Counted from the stretch's first letter, positions 18,327 to 28,000 are shown. The stretch: 64,000 nt of DNA from Roseobacter sp. SK209-2-6 (GCF_000169455.1 NZ_AAYC01000014.1:1-64000); one strand, 5' to 3'. A program made the numbers and translations. The notes: generated by a model from the letters alone, not told the origin.

Positions 18327-20774
18327 TTAGGCCTTTACGCGGCTCATCGAGGGATCATAGAGGGGCTTTAGATGGACCTGGCAGGGAACCCGTTTGGTTG
18401 CCACCTCCAGCTCATATTCGCCTTGCAACACATAGTCTGCATCGACACCCTCGGGATCGCGGATATAGCCGTAGCCGATGGATTTATTGATTGTATAGCC
18501 AAAGCCACCGGAGGTAAGCCAGCCAACGCGCTTACCATTGCGGTAGATGGTTTCACGGCCCAAAAGTACGACCTCTGGCTCGACGGTGAAACCAGCCATC
18601 ATCTTTTTCACACCGTTAGTTTTGTGGAGCTCAGCGGCTGCGCGGCCTTTGAATGGGGTCGCCTGCTTCAGTTTGACGGCCCAGCCTAATCCGGCTTCGA
18701 AAGGGGAGTGATCAGGGCCAATCTCTGCGCCCCAGGCACGATAGCCTTTTTCCAATCGCAGGCTTTCTATCGCGCGATAACCCGCGTTGACCAGACCAAG
18801 CGGGCGGCCCGCATGCATCAGTGCATCATAGACGGTCTGCGCATATTCTACTGGCAAATGCAGCTCCCAGCCGAGCTCACCCACATATGTGACGCGCAGG
18901 GCCTGAACCGGGCATCCCGCGATCCCAATGGTGCGAATGGTGCCAAATTCAAAACCTTCATTGCTGACGTCATCACGGGTCACAACAGAGAGGATCTCAC
19001 GGGCTTTGGGACCCATCAGGGACAGCACTGCATTGGATGACGTAATGTCGAACAACTGGCAGTTTAAACCAGCGGGGATATTGCGTCGGATCCAGTCAAA
19101 ATCATGGGTTGCATAGCCGGTCCCGGTGACAATGTAGAATTCATCGTGCGCCACCCGACCAACGGTCAGGTCGCATTCAATGCCCCCCTTGTCATTTAGC
19201 ATCTGCGTATAGATGAGTGAGCCGATGGGTTTTGCGACATCGTTGGCACAAATCCAGTTGAGGACAGCTTGCGCGTCGGGGCCTTTGAGGGAAAACTTTG
19301 CAAAAGAGGTCTGGTCAAAGAGGACTGCGGCTTCCCGCGCGGCCCTGTGTTCCCGACCCACGGCCGCAAACCAGTTTTGACGCCCAAAACTGTAGATATC
19401 CTTGGGGTCTTCTCCCTGGGTGCTATCCGCAAACCAGTTGGGACGCTCCCATCCCAGCTTTTCGCCAAAGCAGGCGCCCTGGTTTTTCAGGGTGCTATAA
19501 AGTGGGGATTTCCGGCAGGGGCGCCCGCTGTCGTGTTCTTCATGGGGCCAGGCCATTGTATAGTGTTTGCCATAGGCCTCAACCGTGCGGGTGCGTACCC
19601 AATCGGTATCAAAATGCGGGCGCCCAAAACGGCGGATGTCGGCGGACCAGAGATCAAAGGGAGGCTCTCCTTTTTTGACCCATTCTGCGAGGGCCATACC
19701 AGCCCCGCCACCTGCTGCAATGCCAAAGGCATTGAAACCTGCGCCGACATAGAAGTTATCCAGCTCTGGCGCCTCGCCAATGATGAAATTGCCATCCGGG
19801 GTAAAGCTTTCGGGTCCATTGGTGAGGGTTTTGATCCCCGCGTGTTCCAGCGCAGGAACGCGCCCCAGGGCCAGTTCCATCAACTGTTCAAAATGGTCGA
19901 AATTGCTGTCCAGCAGGGTGTAGTGGAACCCCTGCGGGATACCTTTGGTCGCCCAGGGGATCGGGTTCGGCTCATAGCCGCCCATAACCAGACCGCCCAC
20001 TTCTTCCTTGTAATAGGTCAAGCGATCCGGATCGCGTAAGGTAGGCAAGTTTGACGGCACCCCCTCGAAGGGTTCTGTGACCATATATTGGTGCTCCATC
20101 GGCACCAGCGGCACATTGACTCCAAAGCGTTTGGCAAAGGTCCGGGTCCATTGCCCGGCACAGCAGATGACCTTTTCGCATTCTATACGACCGTTTTCAG
20201 TGATTACGGCGCGGATCTTGCCTTCTTCGATCTCGATATCCGTGACCTTGGTGTCTTCAAAGATCTTGGCTCCGGCCATGCGGGCCCCTTTGGCCAGGGC
20301 TTGGGTGATGTCCGAGGGATTTGCCTGGCCATCCGTAGGCATATAGGCTGCGCCGATGACATCACTGATATCCATCAAGGGCCAGAGCTCCTGCGCTTCC
20401 TTAGGGGTCAGAAGTTCCATCTCCAGCCCAAAGGAATGGGCGGTTGTGGCTTGTCTTTTGACTTCGGTCCAGCGTTCCTCATTGCAGGCCAGACGCAGCC
20501 CGCCGTTCATCTTCCAACCCGTGCCAAGGCCCGTTTCCTCCTCGATCTTGTTGTAGAGGTCGACGGAATAGCCCAGGAGTTGGGTGATATTGGCATTGGA
20601 CCGCAACTGTCCCACCAGTCCCGCCGCATGGAAGGTGGTGCCCGAGGTCAGTTTCTTGCGCTCCAGCAGAACGGTATCTGTCCAGCCGAGCTTTGCCAGG
20701 TGGTAGGCTGTTGAGCAGCCGATGATGCCACCGCCGATGATGACTGCCTTGGCAGTTGAGGGGAGTTCGGTCAT
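18327..20774 (-). CDS. GcvT-family FAD oxidoreductase (dimethylglycine/sarcosine dehydrogenase-like)
   Basis: A protein of 815 residues with four modules: FAD-binding DAO domain (about 8-370), FAO central domain (about 375-430), and an aminomethyltransferase GcvT fold with its C-terminal barrel (about 435-810). GGGIIG (14-19) binds the dinucleotide. SGTTFHAAGLVG places H49 where dimethylglycine dehydrogenase links FAD covalently. Known relatives demethylate N-methylated glycines and pass the methyl to tetrahydrofolate. The neighbours are a kinase eight bases upstream and a betaine-type ABC importer, so it probably oxidises an imported methylamine compound. The exact substrate is open. An upstream in-frame ATG (20921) lies inside the kinase gene and was rejected. 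Confidence 0.9.
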   Translation of the reverse strand: MTELPSTAKAVIIGGGIIGCSTAYHLAKLGWTDTVLLERKKLTSGTTFHAAGLVGQLRSNANITQLLGYSVDLYNKIEEETGLGTGWKMNGGLRLACNEERWTEVKRQATTAHSFGLEMELLTPKEAQELWPLMDISDVIGAAYMPTDGQANPSDITQALAKGARMAGAKIFEDTKVTDIEIEEGKIRAVITENGRIECEKVICCAGQWTRTFAKRFGVNVPLVPMEHQYMVTEPFEGVPSNLPTLRDPDRLTYYKEEVGGLVMGGYEPNPIPWATKGIPQGFHYTLLDSNFDHFEQLMELALGRVPALEHAGIKTLTNGPESFTPDGNFIIGEAPELDNFYVGAGFNAFGIAAGGGAGMALAEWVKKGEPPFDLWSADIRRFGRPHFDTDWVRTRTVEAYGKHYTMAWPHEEHDSGRPCRKSPLYSTLKNQGACFGEKLGWERPNWFADSTQGEDPKDIYSFGRQNWFAAVGREHRAAREAAVLFDQTSFAKFSLKGPDAQAVLNWICANDVAKPIGSLIYTQMLNDKGGIECDLTVGRVAHDEFYIVTGTGYATHDFDWIRRNIPAGLNCQLFDITSSNAVLSLMGPKAREILSVVTRDDVSNEGFEFGTIRTIGIAGCPVQALRVTYVGELGWELHLPVEYAQTVYDALMHAGRPLGLVNAGYRAIESLRLEKGYRAWGAEIGPDHSPFEAGLGWAVKLKQATPFKGRAAAELHKTNGVKKMMAGFTVEPEVVLLGRETIYRNGKRVGWLTSGGFGYTINKSIGYGYIRDPEGVDADYVLQGEYELEVATKRVPCQVHLKPLYDPSMSRVKA

Positions 20775-20782
20775 GTCAGTCC

Positions 20783-21664
20783 TCAGGAGTTTTGAAAGTC
20801 GTCGAGAGCCGCGCGAAAGCGCGTGAGATTGCTGGCGGTATAGGCCGCGTAGTCGAAATCGATTTCTGATGTCTGCTCGGAAACCATGCTCCACATGGTC
20901 TCCCGCAGAAGGGAGGCGCATTTCATCGCTGCGTAGCGATGTAGCAGATCGTCACTCACCGCGGCTTCGAAGTACTCTTCCAGTAGCCAGTGCTCCTGCG
21001 CCTGCGTCAGGCCATTGTTTGATGCCAACCCGCCGAGATCAAAGAGGGGGGAGTTAAAGCCCGCATAGTCAAAATCAATCAGCCAAAGACGTGTGCCATC
21101 ATCCAGAAAATTGCCGCACAGCAGATCATTATGGCCAAAGACCATGTCAAAAGGACCTGCCTCTTGCTCTAGCCTGTTGCCGATCTCGGCCAGTTCCGCG
21201 GCTTCCATGGCATAGGGGCTACCAAGATCACCAAGGGTTGCGGCATAGTCTCGGATCACGTGAAAAACCCAGAAGACCAGCGCGGGGCCGCGCAGATGGC
21301 GGGGCACATCACGGTGACAGGATTTAACTAAATTCAGAACTCGTGGCAGGATCTCTGGGTTGCGGATATCCGCTTCGGTCAGGGTTCTGCTCTCGATGTA
21401 TTCGAGGATTGTCAGATCGCCTTCGGCATGGACAACCGCAGGGGAAAGACCCGCCGCATGAGCTGCACGACCCGCCGCAAGCTCGTTGAAGCGCATGACC
21501 TGATGCAGTGGTATATCATCCCCAACCCGGACCACATATTTTGCCGACTGATCCTGGACCAGATAGTTCACATTGGTAATGCCACCATCCAGAGGGGTTG
21601 CTTCGATTTCCCCCTGCCAGATGGGAAGCGCGCGAATGCGGTTCACTAGATCTGTTTGTGTCAT
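20783..21664 (-). CDS. Choline-kinase-like phosphotransferase
   Basis: A protein of 293 residues with the aminoglycoside/choline kinase fold. GGITNVNYLV is the nucleotide loop. Brenner's motif reads FGHNDLLCGN (D180, N185) and the metal motif LIDFDYAG (D197, D199). Family members phosphorylate choline, ethanolamine, thiamine or similar alcohols. It is placed between the fused permease (two-base gap) and the demethylating flavoprotein, which suggests an imported amino-alcohol as substrate. Which product leads on to the flavoprotein is not obvious. Confidence 0.85.
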   Translation of the reverse strand: MTQTDLVNRIRALPIWQGEIEATPLDGGITNVNYLVQDQSAKYVVRVGDDIPLHQVMRFNELAAGRAAHAAGLSPAVVHAEGDLTILEYIESRTLTEADIRNPEILPRVLNLVKSCHRDVPRHLRGPALVFWVFHVIRDYAATLGDLGSPYAMEAAELAEIGNRLEQEAGPFDMVFGHNDLLCGNFLDDGTRLWLIDFDYAGFNSPLFDLGGLASNNGLTQAQEHWLLEEYFEAAVSDDLLHRYAAMKCASLLRETMWSMVSEQTSEIDFDYAAYTASNLTRFRAALDDFQNS

Positions 21665-21666
21665 GG

Positions 21667-23661
21667 TCAGCTCTCCAATCCGAAACGTAAGCGGGCGCCC
21701 CGCGCACCGGCCTTGATCAACCGGTCAGCAATGATGGCGACAAAGGCGATGGCAAGGCCTGCGACCAACCCTCGGCCGGTATCGGCCTTGGTCAGGGCGA
21801 TATAGACCTCTTGCCCTAGGTCGCGGGTGCCGACCAAGGCAGTGATCACTAGCATCGAGAGCGCCAGCATGATGGTCTGATTGATACCCAGGAGGATTTC
21901 GGGCAGGGCCAGAGGCAGGCGCACAAGGCGCAGGAGCTGCCACTTGGTACAGCCCGAAACTAGGCCTGCTTCGATCAACTCCTCATTGATATTGCGCACC
22001 CCATGGGCGGCGTAGCGCACAGCGGGCGCAAGTGCATAAAGCACGATTGCGATCATTGCGGTGAAATCCCCAACCCGAAACAGCATCACCACCGGGATCA
22101 GGTAAACAAAGCTGGGCAGCGTTTGCAGCGTGTCGATCAACAGGTTTACCACCGCTCCGGCCCGGCGGTTGAGTGCAGCCAAGACACCAAGGGGAACACC
22201 GATCAACGTCGCCAGGATCACCGATGCACCGCAGAGATAGACCGTAATCATGGCCTTGCTCCAGAGCCCGCTGATCAGGATCAGGGTTGAGAGTGCGGCG
22301 CAAAGCAAAGCGAGTTTTGCCCCACCGATGCGCCAGCCCAGAAGAGACAGCATGGCGATCGCCCAAGGCCAGGGTAGCCCCAACAGGACCTTTTTGATTG
22401 GCAAGAGGAACCAATGCAGGAAAAAGACTTTCACCGCTTCGAACAGATCAAAATAGTTCACATTCAGATATTTGACCGTGTCATTCCAAAAAACACCAGT
22501 GGTGATGGTCTGGCTCTCTGGATAGGTGAGCAAAAGCGGAGAGAACTGACCCAACACCCATGTGACAGCCAGGAGGGTAGTCACCAATGCGGTTCGTTTA
22601 TGTCGGGCCAGCCAAGAGCCGGGTTGGACATGTTGGATCTGTCCCATACGTTCTGCAAAGGCCTGGCTCAGCCGATCAACGGCGATGGCCAGCACGACGA
22701 TGGCAATGCCCGCTTCAAAACCTGCACCAATATCGAGACGACGCAGCGCGGCGAGGACATCAAACCCCAGCCCTCCGGCTCCAATCATTGACGCGATGAT
22801 CACCATGTTCAGGGTCAACATGATGACCTGATTGACCCCCACCATAAGGCTTTGACTGGCAGAGGGGACCAGCACGCGCCACATCAGTTGCCGCTCGGTG
22901 GTCCCAGCCATGCGCCCAAAATCCAGGATCTCGGGATCCACGGCTTTGAGCGCAAGGATGGTAATGCGGATCATAGGCGGCGTGGCATAGATGATGGTTG
23001 CGACCAGAGCAGAGACAGGGCCAAAACCAAACATGAACAGGATCGGAACCAGATAGGCGAAAATCGGGATCGTCTGCATCAGATCCAGGATCGGAGAAAG
23101 GATGCGCTCTCCCAGAGGGTGGCGATAGGCCCAGATCCCGGCCATCAGACCGCCACCGGCCCCGATGGGCACAGCGATCAGCACGGAGGCAAGCGTGACC
23201 ATGGCGCTTTCCCACTGCCCAAAGACCGCAAGATAGATACAGCAGGCACCAACCAGCAGGGCGAGTCCCCAGTCACGGCAATAATGCCCCAGGGCGATTA
23301 CCCCTGCAGTGACGGCGATCCAGCTGATTGCAGGCAAGATGACCAGCGGATCAGCGCCGGAATCGAGGAAAAAACCATGGGCGAGAAAGGCAAGCACCAG
23401 CTCATAGGGCTGTTCTATCAACCAGGCCAAGGCGCGGGTGATATCGGTAAAGGCGACGGGTCCTATTGCCGCTTCTTCCACCAGCCACTTCATTGCTGCA
23501 GAGATTTTGGTCTTGAAGTGAATAACCCAAGCTGAGGGGAACTTTACCAGCCAGCGGGCATCCAGGGCTTTGGCCAGATCGCGGCCAAACCAACCCAGCA
23601 GCAGGGTTGCAAGGATCAACCCCCAGGCCATGGCTGTTTGAAAGCGCGCTATAGATCTCAT
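21667..23661 (-). CDS. ABC transporter permease, fused double domain (betaine/proline type)
   Basis: A membrane protein of 664 residues with two complete binding-protein-dependent permease domains in tandem (about 150-330 and 470-650). Each carries an EAA-like loop (IYATPPMIRITI...MAGTTERQLMWRV and ALAPAVRYAAHGV...GCTKWQLLRLVRL). In ProU/OpuA systems a single domain usually dimerises; here the pair is fused. The start ATG overlaps the stop of the ATPase gene (ATGA), showing translational coupling. It forms one importer with the genes at 23658-24680 and 24781-25728. Confidence 0.9.
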   Translation of the reverse strand: MRSIARFQTAMAWGLILATLLLGWFGRDLAKALDARWLVKFPSAWVIHFKTKISAAMKWLVEEAAIGPVAFTDITRALAWLIEQPYELVLAFLAHGFFLDSGADPLVILPAISWIAVTAGVIALGHYCRDWGLALLVGACCIYLAVFGQWESAMVTLASVLIAVPIGAGGGLMAGIWAYRHPLGERILSPILDLMQTIPIFAYLVPILFMFGFGPVSALVATIIYATPPMIRITILALKAVDPEILDFGRMAGTTERQLMWRVLVPSASQSLMVGVNQVIMLTLNMVIIASMIGAGGLGFDVLAALRRLDIGAGFEAGIAIVVLAIAVDRLSQAFAERMGQIQHVQPGSWLARHKRTALVTTLLAVTWVLGQFSPLLLTYPESQTITTGVFWNDTVKYLNVNYFDLFEAVKVFFLHWFLLPIKKVLLGLPWPWAIAMLSLLGWRIGGAKLALLCAALSTLILISGLWSKAMITVYLCGASVILATLIGVPLGVLAALNRRAGAVVNLLIDTLQTLPSFVYLIPVVMLFRVGDFTAMIAIVLYALAPAVRYAAHGVRNINEELIEAGLVSGCTKWQLLRLVRLPLALPEILLGINQTIMLALSMLVITALVGTRDLGQEVYIALTKADTGRGLVAGLAIAFVAIIADRLIKAGARGARLRFGLES

Positions 23662-24680
23662 GACGCTTCCCCGGAACCAAATAACACATGTGCAACGGCG
23701 TTGCGCCCGATGCTGCCGATGATCCGGCCATCGCCATCGCAAACAGGGCGTGGGGAATCTGCGGAGATGATCTCTTCTGCGACCGCAGAGATACGCGTGA
23801 CCTGGGGTATCGGGTCACCCTCACCAGTCAGCTCGGCACTCATGATGCCGCCAACACTCAACACCTTGGAACGTGGAATGTGCCGGGTAAACTCTGCAAC
23901 GTAATCTGATGCCGGGTTGAGAACCAGTTCCTCGGGGGTGGCGACCTGAATGATCTCACCATCTTTCATGATCGCGATACGATCGGCCAGGCGCACGGCC
24001 TCCTCAAAATCATGGGTGATGAAGACAATCGTCTTATGCAACCTTGCTTGTAGGCGCAGAAATTCATCCTGCATCTCACGGCGGATCAGCGGATCCAGCG
24101 CGGAGAAAGGCTCATCCAGGAACCAAAGATCAGGTTCGGTCACAAGGGAGCGCGCGATGCCTACGCGTTGTTGCTGACCCCCAGACAGTTCTCTGGGGTA
24201 ATAAGCCTCTCGCCCTTTCAAGCCGACCAGCTCCACCACCTCCAGGGCGCTTTCCGCGGCCTGTGATTTGGCAACACCCTGGATCGTGAGGGGGAACATG
24301 ACATTCTGCAGAACTGTCAAATGCGGAAGCAGCGCAAAGTGCTGAAACACCATGCCCATCTTGTGGCGCCGGATCTCGATGAGCTCAGCTTCATTCGCGC
24401 AGAGCAGATCCGTACCATCAAAGAGCACCTGACCGGCCGTAGGCTCGATCAACCGGGAAAGGCAGCGCACCAGAGTAGATTTGCCAGAGCCGGACAGCCC
24501 CATGATGATAAAGATCTCACCTTCGGCGATATCAATACTGGCGTTGCGCACAGCACCAATGATGCCAGCTTTCCGAAGGTCTTCACCGCTGGGGGGCATA
24601 TCTCTGTCCAAAAACCGCTCGGCATTGGCGCCATAGAGTTTCCAGACATTGCGGCAGGAGAGTTTGGTCTTGAGGGGCAT
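23658..24680 (-). CDS. ABC transporter ATP-binding protein (ProV/OpuAA type)
   Basis: A protein of 340 residues. Walker A GLSGSGKST (61-69), the signature LSGGQQQR, Walker B LWFLDEPFSALDP and the switch His in THDFEE are complete. The C-terminal 90 residues form a degenerate CBS-type region, as in osmolyte importers that sense ionic strength. ATG 24680 has GGAG upstream; the longer open frame overlaps the spacer after the binding-protein gene. It is coupled to the fused permease by an ATGA overlap. Confidence 0.92.
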   Translation of the reverse strand: MPLKTKLSCRNVWKLYGANAERFLDRDMPPSGEDLRKAGIIGAVRNASIDIAEGEIFIIMGLSGSGKSTLVRCLSRLIEPTAGQVLFDGTDLLCANEAELIEIRRHKMGMVFQHFALLPHLTVLQNVMFPLTIQGVAKSQAAESALEVVELVGLKGREAYYPRELSGGQQQRVGIARSLVTEPDLWFLDEPFSALDPLIRREMQDEFLRLQARLHKTIVFITHDFEEAVRLADRIAIMKDGEIIQVATPEELVLNPASDYVAEFTRHIPRSKVLSVGGIMSAELTGEGDPIPQVTRISAVAEEIISADSPRPVCDGDGRIIGSIGRNAVAHVLFGSGEAS

Positions 24681-24780
24681 GAAGGGCTCCGGCGGTGCAT
24701 GCGCTGGGCTGCGAAGGGAAGAATTGGTGAAAAAGAGCCAGGGCTGCGGTGAGAGCGATGACAGCCCTGGCTGTTCCGGA

Positions 24781-25728
24781 TCAGTTGTTGATCCAGCCGG
24801 ACCAGCGGTCCTTGTTCTCACTCATCCAGGTCGACACCACCGTATCGATTTCAACGCCCTCCAAATCGGCCTTGCCGACCATGGCGCTCATCTCTTCGTT
24901 GCTGATGCGATAGTCCTGAATGATCTCATAGGCTCCCGGCCATGTCTCAGGCAGGCCTGCCCAGGCAGCCTTCCAGATTGGGCCACGCGGTTTGCCGCAA
25001 TCATAGGCCATGTCCGGGTTCACTCCGACAGAAGGGTCAGCATAGCATTCGGCAGAGTAGGGCGGGAATTCAACAAATTCGCCCTCATATTTTGCGGGGG
25101 CCCAATGGGGGACATAGACCCATAGGACAATAGGGTCTTTGCGTTGGTAGGCAGATTCCAGTTCGGCAAAAAGAGCTGCATCGGTGCCCGCATGGACAAC
25201 TTCAAAATCGAGTTCCAGAGCCTCAACACGCTCTTCATCAAAGCCGCCCCAAGTAACCGGACCGCCTACATAGCGCCCATAGGGTGAGGTCTCAGCGGTG
25301 GAAAACTCTTCGGAACACTCTTTGAGAGCTTGCCAATCTGGTAGACCCGGACAGTGGTCCTTCATATAGGCTGGAAACCACCATTCCTCGATTGCCATCA
25401 GGCCGGTTTCGCCTGCGTTCACAACCTTTCCGGAAGCGGTGGCCTCATCCAGGGCTTCGCGTCCCGTGGTCTCCCAGATCTCCATCGCGAGGTGAAGATC
25501 GCCGGTTTTGAGCCCTGCGAATTGGGCGATGTAGTCGGCCTGGACATATTCGACCTTGTAGCCAGCCTCTTGAAGGATGCTGCCCATGATCTTTGTGTTG
25601 ATCAACTGTCCGGACCAATCATGAAGCGTCAATCGGATTGGGTCTGAAGACTCCGCAGCCCAGGCGGAGGAGGTGGAAACGGCGGTGGCCAAAGTCAAGG
25701 CTGCCAGTACATTCAAGTTCTGTCGCAT
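24781..25728 (-). CDS. ABC transporter substrate-binding protein (OpuAC/ProX type)
   Basis: A periplasmic binding protein of 315 residues with a signal peptide (about 1-25, ending AWA). Aromatic residues typical of quaternary-ammonium cages are frequent (EIWETTG, EEWWFPAYMKD, VLWVYVPHWAPAKY), and three or more Cys in the second lobe could form disulfides. The usual ligands of the family are glycine betaine, proline betaine, choline or related amines. AGGGAA lies just before ATG 25728. It is the first gene of the minus-strand operon; an approximately 100-base gap separates it from the ATPase gene. Confidence 0.9.
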   Translation of the reverse strand: MRQNLNVLAALTLATAVSTSSAWAAESSDPIRLTLHDWSGQLINTKIMGSILQEAGYKVEYVQADYIAQFAGLKTGDLHLAMEIWETTGREALDEATASGKVVNAGETGLMAIEEWWFPAYMKDHCPGLPDWQALKECSEEFSTAETSPYGRYVGGPVTWGGFDEERVEALELDFEVVHAGTDAALFAELESAYQRKDPIVLWVYVPHWAPAKYEGEFVEFPPYSAECYADPSVGVNPDMAYDCGKPRGPIWKAAWAGLPETWPGAYEIIQDYRISNEEMSAMVGKADLEGVEIDTVVSTWMSENKDRWSGWINN

Positions 25729-25745
25729 GTGGAATTCCCTATTGT

Positions 25746-25832
25746 GTGGCATTTTGTGCGATTCTTGCCGTCGCTTGCATCTACTTTGGCTTTGTAATCC
25801 GGATTCGTCAACAAAAAGCCACATTAAGCCAC
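25746..25832. promoter_or_regulatory. Candidate operators of the divergent DeoR regulator
   Basis: The gap between the binding-protein gene and the DeoR-type gene contains two tandem 10-base units, AAGCCACATT and AAGCCACGTT (25816-25835), exactly one helical turn apart. A third GCCAC in reverse orientation (GTGGC, 25746-25750) lies beside the binding-protein ribosome site. The arrangement fits a repressor-controlled divergent promoter. The assignment to this DeoR protein is inferred from position only. Confidence 0.4.
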
Positions 25833-25946
25833 GTTTTGCATTGAATTTGCCGGTTTCCTCTCTATCGTGGCTGTAATAGTGTTGTGAAATGTGGGGTTTT
25901 GGCTGCGGTGATCTGTGAGCTTGTGGATGGCCGTTCGAAATTGAAG

Positions 25947-26726
25947 ATGAACCAAAAAACAACGAACCAGCGTGAAGAAGAAATCCTGCGAGAGCTCCAG
26001 CGGGCAGGGGGATCCTGTCGCGTCAGCGCTTTGGCGGAGCAGTTGAGCGTCTCCAACGAGACAATCCGGCGCAATGTCAAAACTCTGGAAGAACGAAACG
26101 TGGTTCGGAAAGTACATGGCGGCGTGCATCTCAACGAAGAGGTCATAGAGCCGCCCTTTGAAAACCGCCTGTCGGAGCAGGCTGATGCCAAGGGAATTCT
26201 GGCCCAGGCTGTCGCGGAAACCATCAGTGATGGTGACTCGGTCTTTCTGGATATCGGATCGACAACGGCCTATGTGGCGCAGGCCCTCAGGAACCACAGC
26301 AATCTCTTTGTTGTGACCAATTCTATTTTTGTCGCCCATACCCTGTCGATGCGGAATAACAATCGCGTCTTTATGGCAGGCGGGGAGTTGCGTGCCCATG
26401 ACGGCGGTGCTTTTGGTGCTGAGGCCCTAGATCTGGTTCGGCGCTTGAATGTTCAGATGGCTGTGTTTTCCGTCGGCGCCGTAAACAGCGAGATGGGCTT
26501 TATGCTGCATGATCTGGAAGAGGCAAACATTGCCCGGGTCGCTGCTGAGAATGCGCAGGTCAGTATCGTGGTGGCAGATAGTGGTAAGTTCAACAAACGC
26601 GCGCCGGTCTCGCTGGATAAGATGTCAGCGATAGATGTTTTCGTTACCGATTGCGTCCCGCCTGTGGAAATCAATGCGATGCTAGATAAGCATGAGATTG
26701 AAATCGTTATTGCGGGGCAAGGCTAG
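25947..26726 (+). CDS. DeoR/GlpR-family transcription regulator
   Basis: A protein of 259 residues. The N-terminal DeoR-type HTH (about 8-62) reads VSALAEQLSVSNETIRRNVKT. The C-terminal sensor domain has the isomerase-like fold that binds phosphorylated small molecules, with FLDIGSTTAYVAQ and VVADSGKFNKRAPV. The gene is divergent from the amine importer/kinase/oxidase cluster and is its likely regulator. DeoR sensors usually bind phosphorylated ligands, and a kinase is encoded in the cluster, so its product could be the inducer. ATG 25947 was chosen over a GTG at 25884 because the HTH starts soon after it. Confidence 0.87.
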   Translation: MNQKTTNQREEEILRELQRAGGSCRVSALAEQLSVSNETIRRNVKTLEERNVVRKVHGGVHLNEEVIEPPFENRLSEQADAKGILAQAVAETISDGDSVFLDIGSTTAYVAQALRNHSNLFVVTNSIFVAHTLSMRNNNRVFMAGGELRAHDGGAFGAEALDLVRRLNVQMAVFSVGAVNSEMGFMLHDLEEANIARVAAENAQVSIVVADSGKFNKRAPVSLDKMSAIDVFVTDCVPPVEINAMLDKHEIEIVIAGQG

Positions 26727-26918
26727 ATCACGAGGTCCTGGGCCATGCGTATGAATGCAACGCGTGACGCAAACGAGTTGTGAAACTGCATGACCAAAGC
26801 TGGAGTGCTGCGAAACCGTGTGGATCTGCAGTGCGCTTGCACTTGTTTCGGTTTTCCGCAAAAAGCCGATCTGAGATCAGCAGCCAGTTCATAGGCCAAA
26901 TCATAGGCAGGAGCAGAG

Positions 26919-27401
26919 ATGATTACTTTGATCGCCGCCCGCGACCGGAACGGAGCCATCGGCAAAGACAATACAATCCCTTGGCGTGCCCCCGAAGATA
27001 TGGAGGCCTTTAAGCGCGAGACCCTAGGTGGGGCGGTGATCATGGGACGCAATACCTGGGATAGCCTGCCGTTCAAGCCTTTGAAAAACCGTTTGAACAT
27101 CACTGTATCTTCACAGAGCGATCTGATGGATCTGGTTTGCGCATCTGTGGAGGAGGCCATTGAGCTGGCCTATGCCCATGGCTATCGGCGTCTCTATGGT
27201 ATCGGCGGGTCAGGAATCTACCGCGCCATGCTGCCATTGGCCGAACGCCTGTTGATCACAGAAGTGGAGACCGAAGTGGAAGGAGCAGATACCTATTTCC
27301 CCGAATTCTCCACTACGGATTGGCATTGCATCGGAGAGACCACTTTGCGTACTGAAAATCCGGCATGTCGTATGGTCGAGTATGTTCGCAAAGGGATCTA
27401 A
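26919..27401 (+). CDS. folA: Dihydrofolate reductase
   Basis: FolA reduces dihydrofolate to tetrahydrofolate with NADPH. The protein of 160 residues has the expected length and motifs: LIAARDRNGAIGKDNTIPW at the N-terminus, the catalytic acid in APEDMEAFK, the NADPH segment GRNTWDSLP and the second cofactor loop GIGGSGIYRAML. AGGAG lies eight bases upstream of the ATG. It stands alone, between the DeoR-type gene and the convergent cold-shock gene. Confidence 0.95.
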   Translation: MITLIAARDRNGAIGKDNTIPWRAPEDMEAFKRETLGGAVIMGRNTWDSLPFKPLKNRLNITVSSQSDLMDLVCASVEEAIELAYAHGYRRLYGIGGSGIYRAMLPLAERLLITEVETEVEGADTYFPEFSTTDWHCIGETTLRTENPACRMVEYVRKGI

Positions 27402-27793
27402 GCCAAGCAAAACTGGCAAACGGCAAGCACCTGCAAGCAAGCGACCTGAAACAAGAGGCTAAGAAAGCGTCAAAATCCTGAAAAATCCCAGGCCCGACCC
27501 CCGGATTGGCCTCCGGAATGGCCCTTTGGGAAGGGGCGCGGAATCAACATGCCGCAAGTTGGCTGAATTTGCGGGTCTATACTGAACGGGGAATGAAGCC
27601 AGGCTGGTCGGGGTTGGACTTGCCGGATGTGACCAACTTGGAAGGCCAGAGCCTGTTGAGCTAGCTGTCGACTACTCAGAACTAGTCTGCTTTGCCCGGC
27701 ATTGCATCAGTGAGGAGCGGGGGACTGGCCGCACCCGACAGGACGAAAAACGTCGTTGGTCTGGCGGAGACGGCAAAAGGCATAGTCTGAAAT
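27402..27793. other. Convergent intergenic region without a recognised gene
   Basis: This region lies between folA and the cold-shock gene, which converge. I see only short dyads (for example GACG/CGTC near 27742) and no strong terminator, RNA gene or coding frame. Confidence 0.35.
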
Positions 27794-28000
27794 TCAGTGC
27801 GCTTTCAGTTCTCCAGCCATTTTTCGACCATCGCGGCCTTCGGTCAGCTCATAGTCGACCTTCATATTGTCTGCGAGGCCTGAAAGGCCGGAGCGCTCTA
27901 CTTGTGAGATATGAACAAAAACATCTTTGCCACCCTCATCCGGCTCGATAAAGCCGAAGCCCTTGGTGGTATTGAACCATTTCACGGTGCCGCTTGGCAT
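27794..28000 (-). CDS. Cold-shock domain protein
   Basis: A single-stranded nucleic-acid-binding protein of 68 residues with one OB fold. RNP1 reads KGFGFIEPDEGG and RNP2 DVFVHISQVE; MPSGTVKWFN is the usual start. Such proteins melt RNA structure at low temperature or in stationary phase. The 200 bases upstream before the next gene are open and could form the long structured 5' leader typical of csp genes, but I could not define a thermosensor by eye. Confidence 0.93.
   Translation of the reverse strand: MPSGTVKWFNTTKGFGFIEPDEGGKDVFVHISQVERSGLSGLADNMKVDYELTEGRDGRKMAGELKAH

Noticed and set aside
19269-20039. 256-codon plus-strand frame inside the GcvT-type gene
   Set aside because: Shadow of a conserved gene; no start signal.
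27402-27793. Possible small RNA between folA and the cold-shock gene
   Set aside because: Only weak dyads and no promoter or terminator could be identified.
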